NCBI GenBank assembly: GCA_002448875.1
Contig: DKAS01000037.1
Location: 1-7,939 of the forward strand
Source: Proteobacteria bacterium UBA6920
Lineage (GTDB): Bacteria; Pseudomonadota; Gammaproteobacteria; SG8-11
Length of the DNA stretch: 7,939 nt
Direction of reading: 5' to 3'
The translations under genes and the position numbers were made by a program. Below the pieces are notes generated by a model that worked only from the letters and a program-made list of their open reading frames with translations, was not told the origin of the DNA and searched no databases. How positions within the stretch are numbered: position 1 is the first letter of the stretch; every line of letters starts with the position of its first letter. Below, one piece after another: positions 1 to 6,071 of this stretch.

Positions 1-462
1 CGACCGCAGCTCAAGGAGCGTACCCTGCACATCCGTATTCCCAAGGGAATACATCCGGGGCAGCACATCCGGCTGGCCAAACAGGGGAGCACCGGCATCG
101 GCAAGGGTGAGGCGGGTGATTTATTCCTGGAAGTGAAGTTTCGCCCGCACCCGCTCTACCGGGTGGAGGGCAAGGACGTGTATCTCAGCCTGCCGGTGGC
201 GCCCTGGGAAGCAGCGCTGGGGGCGACGATTCAGGTACCGACGCCGACGGGGATGGTCGATCTGAAGATTCCTGCCCATTCCGCAGGCGGCCGCAAGCTG
301 CGCCTCAACGGGCGCGGCATACCTTCCAGGGAGCCCGGAGATTTTTATGCGGTGCTGGAGATTGCCTTGCCTGATGCGGATACCTCCGGCGCCAGACAGG
401 CGTATACCGAATTTGCCAAGGCTTTCCACTTTAATCCACGCGCGGCCTGGGGGGTAAGATGA
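1..462 (+). CDS. cbpA: Curved DNA-binding protein CbpA, C-terminal part (DnaJ-family co-chaperone)
   Basis: This is the last 153 codons of a DnaJ/Hsp40-type protein; the J domain and linker lie upstream of the window. What remains is the substrate-binding C-terminal region: the end of the first beta-sandwich subdomain (IPKGIHPGQHIRLAKQG, then GDLFLEVKFRPHPLYRVEGKD) and the second subdomain (LPVAPWEAALGATIQVPTPTG, then GGRKLRLNGRGIP). There is no zinc-finger CxxCxGxG repeat in the visible part. The ending FHFNPRAAWGVR resembles the FDPR-x-x-WG ending I recall for E. coli CbpA, which favours CbpA over DnaJ. In the family, CbpA stimulates the ATPase of DnaK and binds curved DNA in the nucleoid in stationary phase. 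Its stop overlaps the start of the next gene (ATGA), so the two are probably translationally coupled. The family call is secure; the DNA-binding role is inferred from homology. Confidence 0.92.
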   Translation, partial: RPQLKERTLHIRIPKGIHPGQHIRLAKQGSTGIGKGEAGDLFLEVKFRPHPLYRVEGKDVYLSLPVAPWEAALGATIQVPTPTGMVDLKIPAHSAGGRKLRLNGRGIPSREPGDFYAVLEIALPDADTSGARQAYTEFAKAFHFNPRAAWGVR

Positions 463-767
463 GCGACGAATTGCGCGAGCTGCTGGCGGCTGAAATTCTC
501 GATGAGGACGGGGAGCTGAGCCTGGCGGACCTGTGCAGAATGTGCGACCTGAGCACCGAGCAGGTGTACGAACTGGTCGAGTATGGTGTGGTTGAGCCGC
601 GGGGACAGCAGCCGGGTCAATGGCGCTTCCGAGCCGTCAGCGTGCGGCGGGTGCGCTGTGCCGTGCGTTTACAGCGGGATTTGGGCGTCAATACCGCCGG
701 CGCTGCCTTGGCCCTGGACCTGTTGGAAGAGCTGCAACAGCTGCGCACCCTGGCACGCCATCGCTGA
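459..767 (+). CDS. cbpM: Chaperone modulator CbpM
   Basis: This is a 102-residue protein, close to the ~101 residues of E. coli CbpM. The N-terminal half looks like a MerR-type helix-turn-helix (LSLADLCRMCDLSTEQVYEL, residues ~20-39), followed by the family signature GVVEPR (~43-48). The second half is a helical segment with AVRLQRDLGVNTAGAALALD and a leucine-rich end (LLEELQQLRTL) that probably forms a coiled coil. CbpM binds the J domain of CbpA and blocks both its DnaK co-chaperone activity and its DNA binding. The ATG at 459 overlaps the cbpA stop by four bases, the usual arrangement for this pair, so inhibitor and target are made together. Despite its fold it probably acts by protein contact rather than as a DNA-binding regulator. 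Confidence 0.9.
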   Translation: MSDELRELLAAEILDEDGELSLADLCRMCDLSTEQVYELVEYGVVEPRGQQPGQWRFRAVSVRRVRCAVRLQRDLGVNTAGAALALDLLEELQQLRTLARHR

Positions 768-943
768 GGGCGTGGATTGCCCAACGTCGCTGCGGGTCTT
801 GGGTATGCCGCCGTCCTCCTGTCCCTGGGCCGCTGGGTTTGCGCTGTTGCCGGACCGTGACCACCAATAGCCGAATTTCTTCCTCCCGTTAAGCTTGCTG
901 CCTGCCGCGCCGATACCTCTATGGGTGTGGTGGGAGGTTCGGC

Positions 944-1354
944 GTGGATATCAACGGCATTTTCGCCGCCGCGTATGCGCAAGCGCTGGCGGAAAGCAGC
1001 GTTCGATCGCGGTCGGAAATCGAAAGGCGCATCGACCACTTGAAGCTGGAAATCGGCTTTTTCATGCCAGCAGCAGCGGCGGCCAAACCCGACCCCGCGA
1101 ATCTGCTGCGCGTGCTGAAAAACTATCTCGAACTGCTGTTTTACACCGATACTACCACCGGCAAGACCGCCGCCCAGATCAATGACGAGCTGGCGGCCGA
1201 GGTGTTTACTCAGGTGCAGAATCTCCCGCAACGGGAAAGGCTGGTACCCTATCAAAAAGTGATAGACCTGTATCAGCAGGGAATAGTCGCGCAGGGCGGT
1301 GTCAGACGTATTCTGGTGTCATTGCTGGTACTGCAAAACAACGAAGTTGGATAA
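944..1354 (+). CDS. Hypothetical protein, 136 residues, family not recognised
   Basis: The frame starts with GTG at 944, six bases after a good Shine-Dalgarno sequence (GGGAGG at 932-937), and this supports both the gene and the start. I do not recognise the family. The product is soluble-looking and mostly helical, with no signal peptide and no cysteine. Residues ~20-40 (RSRSEIERRIDHLKLEIGFF) look amphipathic and could form a coiled coil. An alanine-rich turn follows, then leucine-rich helices (ANLLRVLKNYLELLFY, ~53-68) and a C-terminal helical part ending VRRILVSLLVLQNN. It is separated from cbpM by 176 bases, so it is probably its own transcription unit. A possible terminator sits directly on its stop codon. 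The clear ribosome binding site and an uninterrupted frame are the main reasons for calling it real; no function can be given. Confidence 0.72.
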   Translation: MDINGIFAAAYAQALAESSVRSRSEIERRIDHLKLEIGFFMPAAAAAKPDPANLLRVLKNYLELLFYTDTTTGKTAAQINDELAAEVFTQVQNLPQRERLVPYQKVIDLYQQGIVAQGGVRRILVSLLVLQNNEVG

Positions 1355-1374
1355 CGGCGCGCGGCCGTCTTTTC
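1354..1374 (+). terminator. Possible intrinsic terminator after the 944-1354 gene
   Basis: ACGGC (1354-1358) can pair with GCCGT (1364-1368) around a five-base loop. The stem is followed within two bases by four T (1370-1373). The position immediately after the stop codon fits a terminator. The stem is only five base pairs and the T tract is short, so this is a weak example and may work poorly. Confidence 0.33.
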
Positions 1375-1477
1375 TGCCGGCTCTGCTGCCGCCGTTACAT
1401 TCCCAAACAATCCGGGTGGCAAACTTCGCGCAACAGCGCGGCACGCCACTAGCCTCATCTCCCTTCGTCGTTGCTGG

Positions 1478-1523
1478 GTAATAAATTAATTTAATTGCGA
1501 CCAAGCTGCATCGGCGATATTAC
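1478..1523 (+). promoter_or_regulatory. Candidate promoter for the lipoprotein gene, with AT-rich upstream tract
   Basis: A sigma-70-like pair is visible: TTGCGA (1495-1500, four of six consensus bases), a 17-base spacer, and TATTAC (1518-1523, four of six). Directly upstream is a run of A and T (about 1480-1496) that stands out in this GC-rich DNA. It includes the palindrome AAATTAATTT (1483-1492) and could act as an UP element. Transcription would start near 1530, leaving a leader of about 70 bases before the ATG at 1601. Judged by eye only. Confidence 0.38.
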
Positions 1524-1600
1524 GAAGTTACTTCTCCCAGAGACGAACTAGATTTGCCAAAGAGGATGGACAAAAACCAACGGATAGTTGAGGTGAGATT

Positions 1601-2650
1601 ATGAGCTGCGCACGAATATGGATAGTCGCCATAGCATTGGTGCTGGCGGGTGGCATGATCGGTTGTTCAAGCAATGACGGCGCCGGGGCGCGAAAATACC
1701 TGGCGACGCAGAATCCCGGTGATGTCTGGGAGTGGACCTTGACCAGTGACACCTTTGACGCCAGGAATGAGACTACCAGCTACATTTACCGGGGCCGCTT
1801 GGAAAAAATGGACAATAAGTTTCTGAAGTTGACCATCGAGTCAACCACCGATCCGGATCCCTTCCTTATTGGTGCCGTTATGTATGCGATAGAAGTGCCG
1901 CGTACCCTGTTGATGGTAAAACCGGCGCATGCCACCGATGTTATTGTCGGTGCGGCGCTGGGGTCGTGTCCCGACAGCAGTGGCACGTATAACGTCGTAC
2001 AGTTGCCGTGGGCCGGTTGGGATGTCAGCAGCGACCAGTCATACAGCGTGATCAATGTGACGGTCGCCGGGTCGTCGCTCGATGTCGCAACCGATAAATA
2101 TCTGATCACCGGTGCCAACGCGGGTCACGAGGAGCAAACGGGTTTTAGCTGCGTCGACGGACGCGTAACTCACGCGCCCGATCCCGTGGTGGCTACGGTC
2201 GCGCCTTCAGGTGCCTTCGTCGTCGATGAGGGCGCGGGTAACGGCGGCAGTTTCGGCACTGTGCAACCAGCGGCCAATGTCGATATGAATGACGTGCTGG
2301 CGAGTGGGCGCGAGTTTCGCGGCATGGTTTTTGACAACATCAATACAGTGGATGAAGCAACTACCGTAGGGTGGGCTCGCCCGGACGGTGGTGGGGGTAT
2401 GCTGGGTGGCGGTTACACTGACTTTGAAGGTAACGTGGAAAACGTTGCCGACACCGTGAGCATAACCTTCACCGGTCAAGCAATGCCCGGCATAGTCAAT
2501 GGCAATCATACCGATTCCACCAGTCACACCACCGGTAATTCGGTATACATCATCAATCGCATCAGTGATCGCTATGTGATCTACGGCATGGTATACACGC
2601 CGGGTAGTGGTGCACCGGATATATTCATTTTTGTCGAGATTCCCAATTGA
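1601..2650 (+). CDS. Predicted outer-membrane lipoprotein of unknown function
   Basis: The 349-residue product begins with a lipoprotein signal peptide: a short positive N-terminus, a hydrophobic stretch (residues 6-18), and a lipobox MIGC with Cys22 as the probable lipidated residue. The -3 position is Met rather than the usual Leu. Residue +2 is Ser, which by the Lol rule predicts sorting to the outer membrane. GAGGTGA (1590-1596) is a good ribosome binding site for this ATG. The mature part looks beta-rich and extended, with many Thr, Val, Gly and Asn residues. It has two cysteines (123 and 184) that could form a disulfide in the periplasm, and glycine-rich stretches (GAGNGGSFG; DGGGGMLGGGY). 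I do not recognise the family. The gene stands alone, with a promoter candidate before it and an inverted repeat after it. It appears less GC-rich than its neighbours, which hints at, but does not prove, acquisition by transfer. Confidence 0.85.
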   Translation: MSCARIWIVAIALVLAGGMIGCSSNDGAGARKYLATQNPGDVWEWTLTSDTFDARNETTSYIYRGRLEKMDNKFLKLTIESTTDPDPFLIGAVMYAIEVPRTLLMVKPAHATDVIVGAALGSCPDSSGTYNVVQLPWAGWDVSSDQSYSVINVTVAGSSLDVATDKYLITGANAGHEEQTGFSCVDGRVTHAPDPVVATVAPSGAFVVDEGAGNGGSFGTVQPAANVDMNDVLASGREFRGMVFDNINTVDEATTVGWARPDGGGGMLGGGYTDFEGNVENVADTVSITFTGQAMPGIVNGNHTDSTSHTTGNSVYIINRISDRYVIYGMVYTPGSGAPDIFIFVEIPN

Positions 2651-2660
2651 TGGTTGTTGT

Positions 2661-2688
2661 TCCCCGGGGACAAGGCAAGCCCCGGGGA
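2661..2688. repeat. GC-rich inverted repeat just after the lipoprotein gene
   Basis: TCCCCGGGG (2661-2669) and CCCCGGGGA (2680-2688) are perfect inverted copies around a ten-base spacer (ACAAGGCAAG). They begin ten bases after the stop at 2650. The RNA could form a very stable nine-base-pair hairpin. No T tract follows on either strand, so it is not a textbook intrinsic terminator. It could protect the 3' end of the lipoprotein mRNA or act with Rho. Each arm is also self-complementary (CCCCGGGG), so other pairings are possible. The repeat itself is certain; its role is not. Confidence 0.8.
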
Positions 2689-2890
2689 TTCCTGCAAAAG
2701 GTATTTCCCTGTCCAAATTAAATTTTGGAATTCTTGTCGGTTCCTTGCGAGTAAGGTGTAAATATTCATCGTGGAATTGAACAATTCGGCGGCACAATCC
2801 CGCTGTGTATCTGCGCGATACGGTCATACCGGGGTTGGCCCGGAGTTTCAGGTTCAGTATTTTTCAGCAATGTCGGACCGCCGGCGCGGC

Positions 2891-2919
2891 TTGCAAATCC
2901 CGAACGCGCTATTCATACT
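2891..2919 (+). promoter_or_regulatory. Candidate promoter for chrA
   Basis: TTGCAA (2891-2896, four of six consensus bases) and CATACT (2914-2919, four of six) are separated by 17 bases. A transcript from here would start near 2926, too close to the GTG at 2932 for that codon's ribosome site to be used well. This supports the later start at 3064 and implies a 5' leader of about 140 bases. The rest of the gap from 2651 holds no gene that I can see. It contains a small AT-rich inverted repeat, TCCAAA/TTTGGA (2712-2717 and 2724-2729). Confidence 0.4.
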
Positions 2920-3051
2920 AGCGGAGTCCAAGTGAAGTATACGCCAACGGCATCCGAGCCGGGGCGATCGCGGTTGCTCTGGGTGGTCAGTGCGGGCCCG
3001 CAGCAAGGCTGGAAACGGATGTCGTGTACTTGCCAGTGTGTTTTTTTCAGC

Positions 3052-3056
3052 AGGAG
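3052..3056 (+). promoter_or_regulatory. Ribosome binding site that sets the chrA start
   Basis: AGGAG lies seven bases before the GTG at 3064. It is the strongest site near the start of homology with other ChrA proteins, and it decides for this GTG over the in-frame GTG at 2932 and ATG at 3019. Confidence 0.7.
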
Positions 3057-3063
3057 TTTAACC

Positions 3064-4428
3064 GTGAACCGTGCCGCGACCGGCGGCGCCGTGGCGCCGA
3101 CGCAAACTCCACCCGCCGCTCCATCGTTTGCCGAGGCCTTCTTCTACTGGCTTAAGCTCGGTTTCATCAGTTTTGGCGGTCCGGCGGGCCACATCGCCAT
3201 CATGCATCAGGAACTGGTGGAAAAACGCCGCTGGATTTCCGAGCGCCGGTTCCTGCATGCGCTCAACTACTGCATGGTTCTGCCCGGACCGGAAGCGCAG
3301 CAACTGGCCATCTATATGGGCTGGCTGCTGCACCGTACCTGGGGCGGTATCGTGGCAGGCACCTTGTTCGTGCTGCCCTCCTTGTTCATCCTTGCCGCTT
3401 TGAGTTATGTCTACATGCGCTTCGGTGACGCCACCGTGGTCAAAGGCCTGTTCAACGGCATCAAGCCGGCGGTGGTGGCCATCGTCGTGTTCGCCGCCTG
3501 GCGCATCGGATCCCGGGCCTTGCGCAATGGCCTGCTGTGGCTGCTGGCGGCGCTGTCGTTTCTGGCCATTTTCGCCCTGCATATTCCCTTTCCCTACATC
3601 ATTCTTGGCGCCGGCGTTCTCGGTTTCGTTGGCGGCAGGATCTGGCCGGATAAATTCAGGCTGGGCGGTGGTCACGGTGCCAGCAGTAAAACCTACGGTC
3701 CGGCGCTGATCGACGATGACACCCCGCCGGCGGCACATACCCGCTTCAAGCCGGCGCGGCTGGCATTGTTGCTGGCATGCGCGCTGACGCTGTGGGCGGT
3801 GGCCATGCTGGTGCTGGGGCAGCCGGTGCTGCGCGACATGGGCGGGTTTTTCTCCAAGGCTGCTCTGGTCACCTTCGGCGGTGCCTATGCGGTGCTGCCT
3901 TATGTCTATCAGGGCGGGGTGGATCAGTACCAGTGGCTCACGGGTCCGCAGATGCTCGACGGCCTCGCCCTGGGTGAGACCACGCCGGGACCGCTGATCA
4001 TGGTGGTGTCTTTCGTTGGTTTTGTCGGCGCCTGGAGCAAGCAGATATTCGGTCCCGACGCCCTGCTGCTGGCGGGTTGCGCCGGGGCGACGGTGGCCAC
4101 CTTCTTTACCTTCCTGCCCAGTTTCGTCTTCATTCTCGCCGGCGCGCCGCTGGTGGAAGCCACCCACGGCGATCTCAAATTCACCGCGCCGCTTACCGCC
4201 ATCACCGCCGCGGTGGTGGGCGTGGTCGTCAATCTGGCCCTGTTCTTCGGCTGGCATGTGATCTGGCCGCAGGCCACCGCGGCCGCGCCTTTCGCCGGCG
4301 GCTTCGCCTGGTTTTACGCCTTGATGTCGCTGGCGGCCTTTGTCGCCCTGTGGAAGTACAAGCAGGACATCCTGCGGGTGATTGCCGCCTGTGCCGCCAT
4401 CGGTCTGGTTCACACTTTTTTGAGCTGA
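3064..4428 (+). CDS. chrA: Chromate transporter ChrA, two-domain (long-chain) form
   Basis: This is a CHR-superfamily membrane protein of 454 residues from the chosen GTG, with two homologous halves. The first half carries FGGPAGH (residues 37-43) and NYCMVLPGPEAQQL (68-81), the classic ChrA signatures. The second carries FFSKAALVTFGG (262-273) and GETTPGP (304-310), the equivalent motifs. A hydrophilic linker (about 201-228) joins them and most of the rest is hydrophobic. The known role of the family is export of chromate from the cytoplasm across the inner membrane, driven by the proton motive force; sulfate competes in studied members. The frame stays open upstream to a GTG at 2932, but residues encoded there (including CTCQC) do not look like ChrA. 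No chrB or other known chromate regulator is in the window. The gene is followed 13 bases later by a permease gene, so the two are probably co-transcribed. The family is certain; chromate as the real substrate is inferred. Confidence 0.94.
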   Translation: MNRAATGGAVAPTQTPPAAPSFAEAFFYWLKLGFISFGGPAGHIAIMHQELVEKRRWISERRFLHALNYCMVLPGPEAQQLAIYMGWLLHRTWGGIVAGTLFVLPSLFILAALSYVYMRFGDATVVKGLFNGIKPAVVAIVVFAAWRIGSRALRNGLLWLLAALSFLAIFALHIPFPYIILGAGVLGFVGGRIWPDKFRLGGGHGASSKTYGPALIDDDTPPAAHTRFKPARLALLLACALTLWAVAMLVLGQPVLRDMGGFFSKAALVTFGGAYAVLPYVYQGGVDQYQWLTGPQMLDGLALGETTPGPLIMVVSFVGFVGAWSKQIFGPDALLLAGCAGATVATFFTFLPSFVFILAGAPLVEATHGDLKFTAPLTAITAAVVGVVVNLALFFGWHVIWPQATAAAPFAGGFAWFYALMSLAAFVALWKYKQDILRVIAACAAIGLVHTFLS

Positions 4429-4441
4429 CGACGCCCGCCAT

Positions 4442-5725
4442 ATGCAGCAGGAAAACAGCGCTGGTCTGGCACGCAGTATATGGCAACGGTGCGCGGGCGC
4501 GCTGCCTGGACTGCTGTCCGGCCGCTGGCTGCTTCCCGCCGGCGTCGCGTCCTCTGCCCACACCTTGCTCATCGGACGCGCGCTGCGCGCCTTCTGTGAC
4601 GGTTTCGTCGCGATTCTGCTGCCTGCTTATCTTTTTGAACTGGGCATCGGCATGTGGCAGGTGGGGGTGCTCAGTTCTGCGACCCTGCTGGGCTCGGCGC
4701 TGATGACCCTGGCGCTGGGTGCCTGGGGCCACCATCAGGATGATCGGCGTCTGCTGCTGGCCGCCGCCGGCCTGATGTGCGTCACCGGCCTGTTGCTGGC
4801 CGGGTTAAGCCAGTTCTGGCCCATCCTGCTGGTGGCGTTCATCGGTACGGTTAATCCCAGCGCCGGCGATGTCAGTGTTTTTCTGCCGCTGGAGCAGGCG
4901 CGTCTGTCGGCGGCGGCCGACGGTCACGGGCGCACCACCTTGTTTTCCCGCTATACGTTTACCGGCGCCTTGTTCGCGGCGCTCGGCGCTCTGGCCACGG
5001 GATTTCCCGATCTGCTTGCCCACTGGGGCCTGGAGCGGCTGACCGCGTTGCGCGCCATGTTCGTGCTCTATGCCGTGGTGGGTTTGGTCGTGTTCGGGCT
5101 GTACCGTCAGCTGCCGCCGGTGACGGCGCACGTGGACGCGGCGAGGGCGGCGCCCCTCGGACCTTCGCGCGCCACGGTGGTCAAGTTGGCGCTGCTGTTT
5201 TCCATCGATGCGTTTGCCGGCGGGCTGGTGGTGAATACGTTGCTGGCGCTTTGGCTGTTCGATCGTTTCGATCTGTCGTTGGCCGCCGCCGGCGGCTTCT
5301 TCTTCTGGGCGGGTCTGCTCAGCGCCGCCTCGCAGCTGGCGGCGCCCCTGGTCGCCCGTCGCATCGGTTTGTTGAACACCATGGTCTATACCCATATACC
5401 GGCCAATATCGCTTTGATCTGTGGTGCGCTGGCGCCCTCGCTGCCCTGGGCGCTGGGTTTGCTGCTGCTGCGCGCCTTGCTGTCGCAAATGGATGTGCCG
5501 ACCCGTACCGCATTCGTGATGGCAGTGGTGACACCGGCGGAGCGGGCGGCGGCGGCAAGTTTTACCGCCGTGCCCCGAAGCCTGGCGTCCGCCGCCAGTC
5601 CGTCGTTGACCGGCGCGCTGTTCGCCGCCGGCTGGCTGGCCGCGCCGCTGGTCGCCTGCGGGTTGCTCAAGATCGCTTATGATTTGATTCTGTGGAAAGC
5701 GTTTTCCCGGTTTGATGCACGGTGA
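4442..5725 (+). CDS. Major facilitator superfamily (MFS) permease, substrate unknown
   Basis: The 427-residue product is strongly hydrophobic and fits the 12-helix MFS plan of two six-helix bundles. After an unusually long N-terminus of about 45 residues, helix 1 carries an acidic residue (RAFCDGFVAILLPAYLF, Asp53). The loop after helix 2 has a variant of the MFS motif A (GAWGHHQDDRR, residues 93-103). Residues 135-154 hold a distinctive GTVNPSAGDVSVFLPLEQAR segment. A hydrophilic loop (about 220-245) joins the two halves. The ATG at 4442 has no clear Shine-Dalgarno sequence. Ribosomes ending at the chrA stop 13 bases upstream may reinitiate here, or the true start may lie further in, since the first 40 residues carry no recognisable feature. 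Linkage to chrA suggests a shared transcript and possibly an efflux role in metal or oxyanion stress, but that is inference. Exporter and importer are both possible. Confidence 0.86.
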   Translation: MQQENSAGLARSIWQRCAGALPGLLSGRWLLPAGVASSAHTLLIGRALRAFCDGFVAILLPAYLFELGIGMWQVGVLSSATLLGSALMTLALGAWGHHQDDRRLLLAAAGLMCVTGLLLAGLSQFWPILLVAFIGTVNPSAGDVSVFLPLEQARLSAAADGHGRTTLFSRYTFTGALFAALGALATGFPDLLAHWGLERLTALRAMFVLYAVVGLVVFGLYRQLPPVTAHVDAARAAPLGPSRATVVKLALLFSIDAFAGGLVVNTLLALWLFDRFDLSLAAAGGFFFWAGLLSAASQLAAPLVARRIGLLNTMVYTHIPANIALICGALAPSLPWALGLLLLRALLSQMDVPTRTAFVMAVVTPAERAAAASFTAVPRSLASAASPSLTGALFAAGWLAAPLVACGLLKIAYDLILWKAFSRFDAR

Positions 5726-5770
5726 GATGCGGCGCGAAGCGCGTGGGTGGAGCATGCAGACTGGGAGATG

Positions 5771-5787
5771 AAAAGCGGCGACAGCCG
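5771..5787 (-). terminator. Weak terminator-like hairpin downstream of tRNA-Leu
   Basis: Read on the - strand, CGGC and GCCG (5784-5787 and 5776-5779) form a four-base-pair stem with a TGTC loop, followed by C and four T (5774-5771). It lies about 80-100 bases past the tRNA 3' end. It is the only T-followed hairpin I see there, but the stem is very short. Confidence 0.2.
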
Positions 5788-5818
5788 ACCGGCACATTCA
5801 CCGGTACTGGCAGTCGTT

Positions 5819-5830
5819 CCCCCGCGGGGG
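5819..5830. repeat. Perfect 12-base GC palindrome
   Basis: CCCCCGCGGGGG is a perfect palindrome in the gap between the permease gene and the tRNA. It could form a hairpin with a four-base CGCG loop in either transcript. No T tract follows on either strand. It could be a processing or stability element for either convergent transcript, or chance in GC-rich DNA. Confidence 0.45.
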
Positions 5831-5868
5831 TTAGGATGGTATATCCTGGAAGATCAGCGGGTTAAAGT

Positions 5869-5955
<87 letters not shown>

Positions 5956-5991
5956 ACGGCCCCATGCTGGCACAGGGCCGGTAGGGGTGCA

Positions 5992-6020
5992 ACTGTACCT
6001 ATCCCTTGTCTTTCTGTCAA
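5992..6020 (-). promoter_or_regulatory. Strong sigma-70 promoter for tRNA-Leu
   Basis: On the - strand a perfect -35 box TTGACA (6020-6015) is followed by a 17-base spacer and the -10 box TACAGT (5997-5992, four of six consensus bases). The start would fall near 5985, about 30 bases before the mature tRNA end. The bases after the -10 box (TGCACCCC) are GC-rich, like the discriminator of stable-RNA promoters under stringent control by ppGpp. That regulation is inferred from the sequence type. Confidence 0.72.
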
Positions 6021-6032
6021 TGATGGAGGATC

Positions 6033-6068
6033 ATGCCGAGTCAATTTTTCTCAGCGAGCTATATTTAA
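6033..6068 (+). CDS. Possible 11-codon leader reading frame upstream of rnr
   Basis: An ATG at 6033 is preceded by a full Shine-Dalgarno core, GGAGG (6025-6029), with a short spacing of three bases. The frame encodes MPSQFFSASYI and stops with TAA at 6066-6068, three bases before the rnr ATG at 6072 and in the same frame as it. The rnr ATG itself has only AAGG touching it too closely, so translation of rnr may depend on ribosomes ending here. The spacing is shorter than ideal and a frame this short can arise by chance. Alternatively GGAGG could serve rnr poorly from over 40 bases away, or be fortuitous. Confidence 0.3.
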   Translation: MPSQFFSASYI

Positions 6069-6071
6069 GGT

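Noticed and set aside
768..782. GGGC/GCCC hairpin just after cbpM as a terminator
   Set aside because: The stem is four base pairs with a seven-base loop and no T tract follows.
895..923. TTGCTG ... TCTATG as a promoter for the 944-1354 gene
   Set aside because: The -10 candidate matches only three of six consensus bases, no better than chance in a gap of this size.
770..949. Repeated GGCGTGGAT at about 770 and 941 as a direct-repeat boundary
   Set aside because: It is a single nine-base match in GC-rich DNA with no other sign of insertion or duplication between the copies.
3058..4572. Long - strand open frame (504 codons) opposite chrA
   Set aside because: It is the antisense shadow of a GC-rich gene with unmistakable ChrA motifs. 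Its product is a low-complexity run of Gln, Arg, His and Gly with no recognisable domain.
5732..5742. GCGC-GAA-GCGC hairpin after the permease as a terminator
   Set aside because: It is a four-base-pair stem with a three-base loop and no T run; too small to support a call.
4805..5797. - strand open frame of 330 codons opposite the MFS permease
   Set aside because: It is an antisense shadow, rich in Arg, Gln and Gly, while the + strand gives a clear membrane protein.
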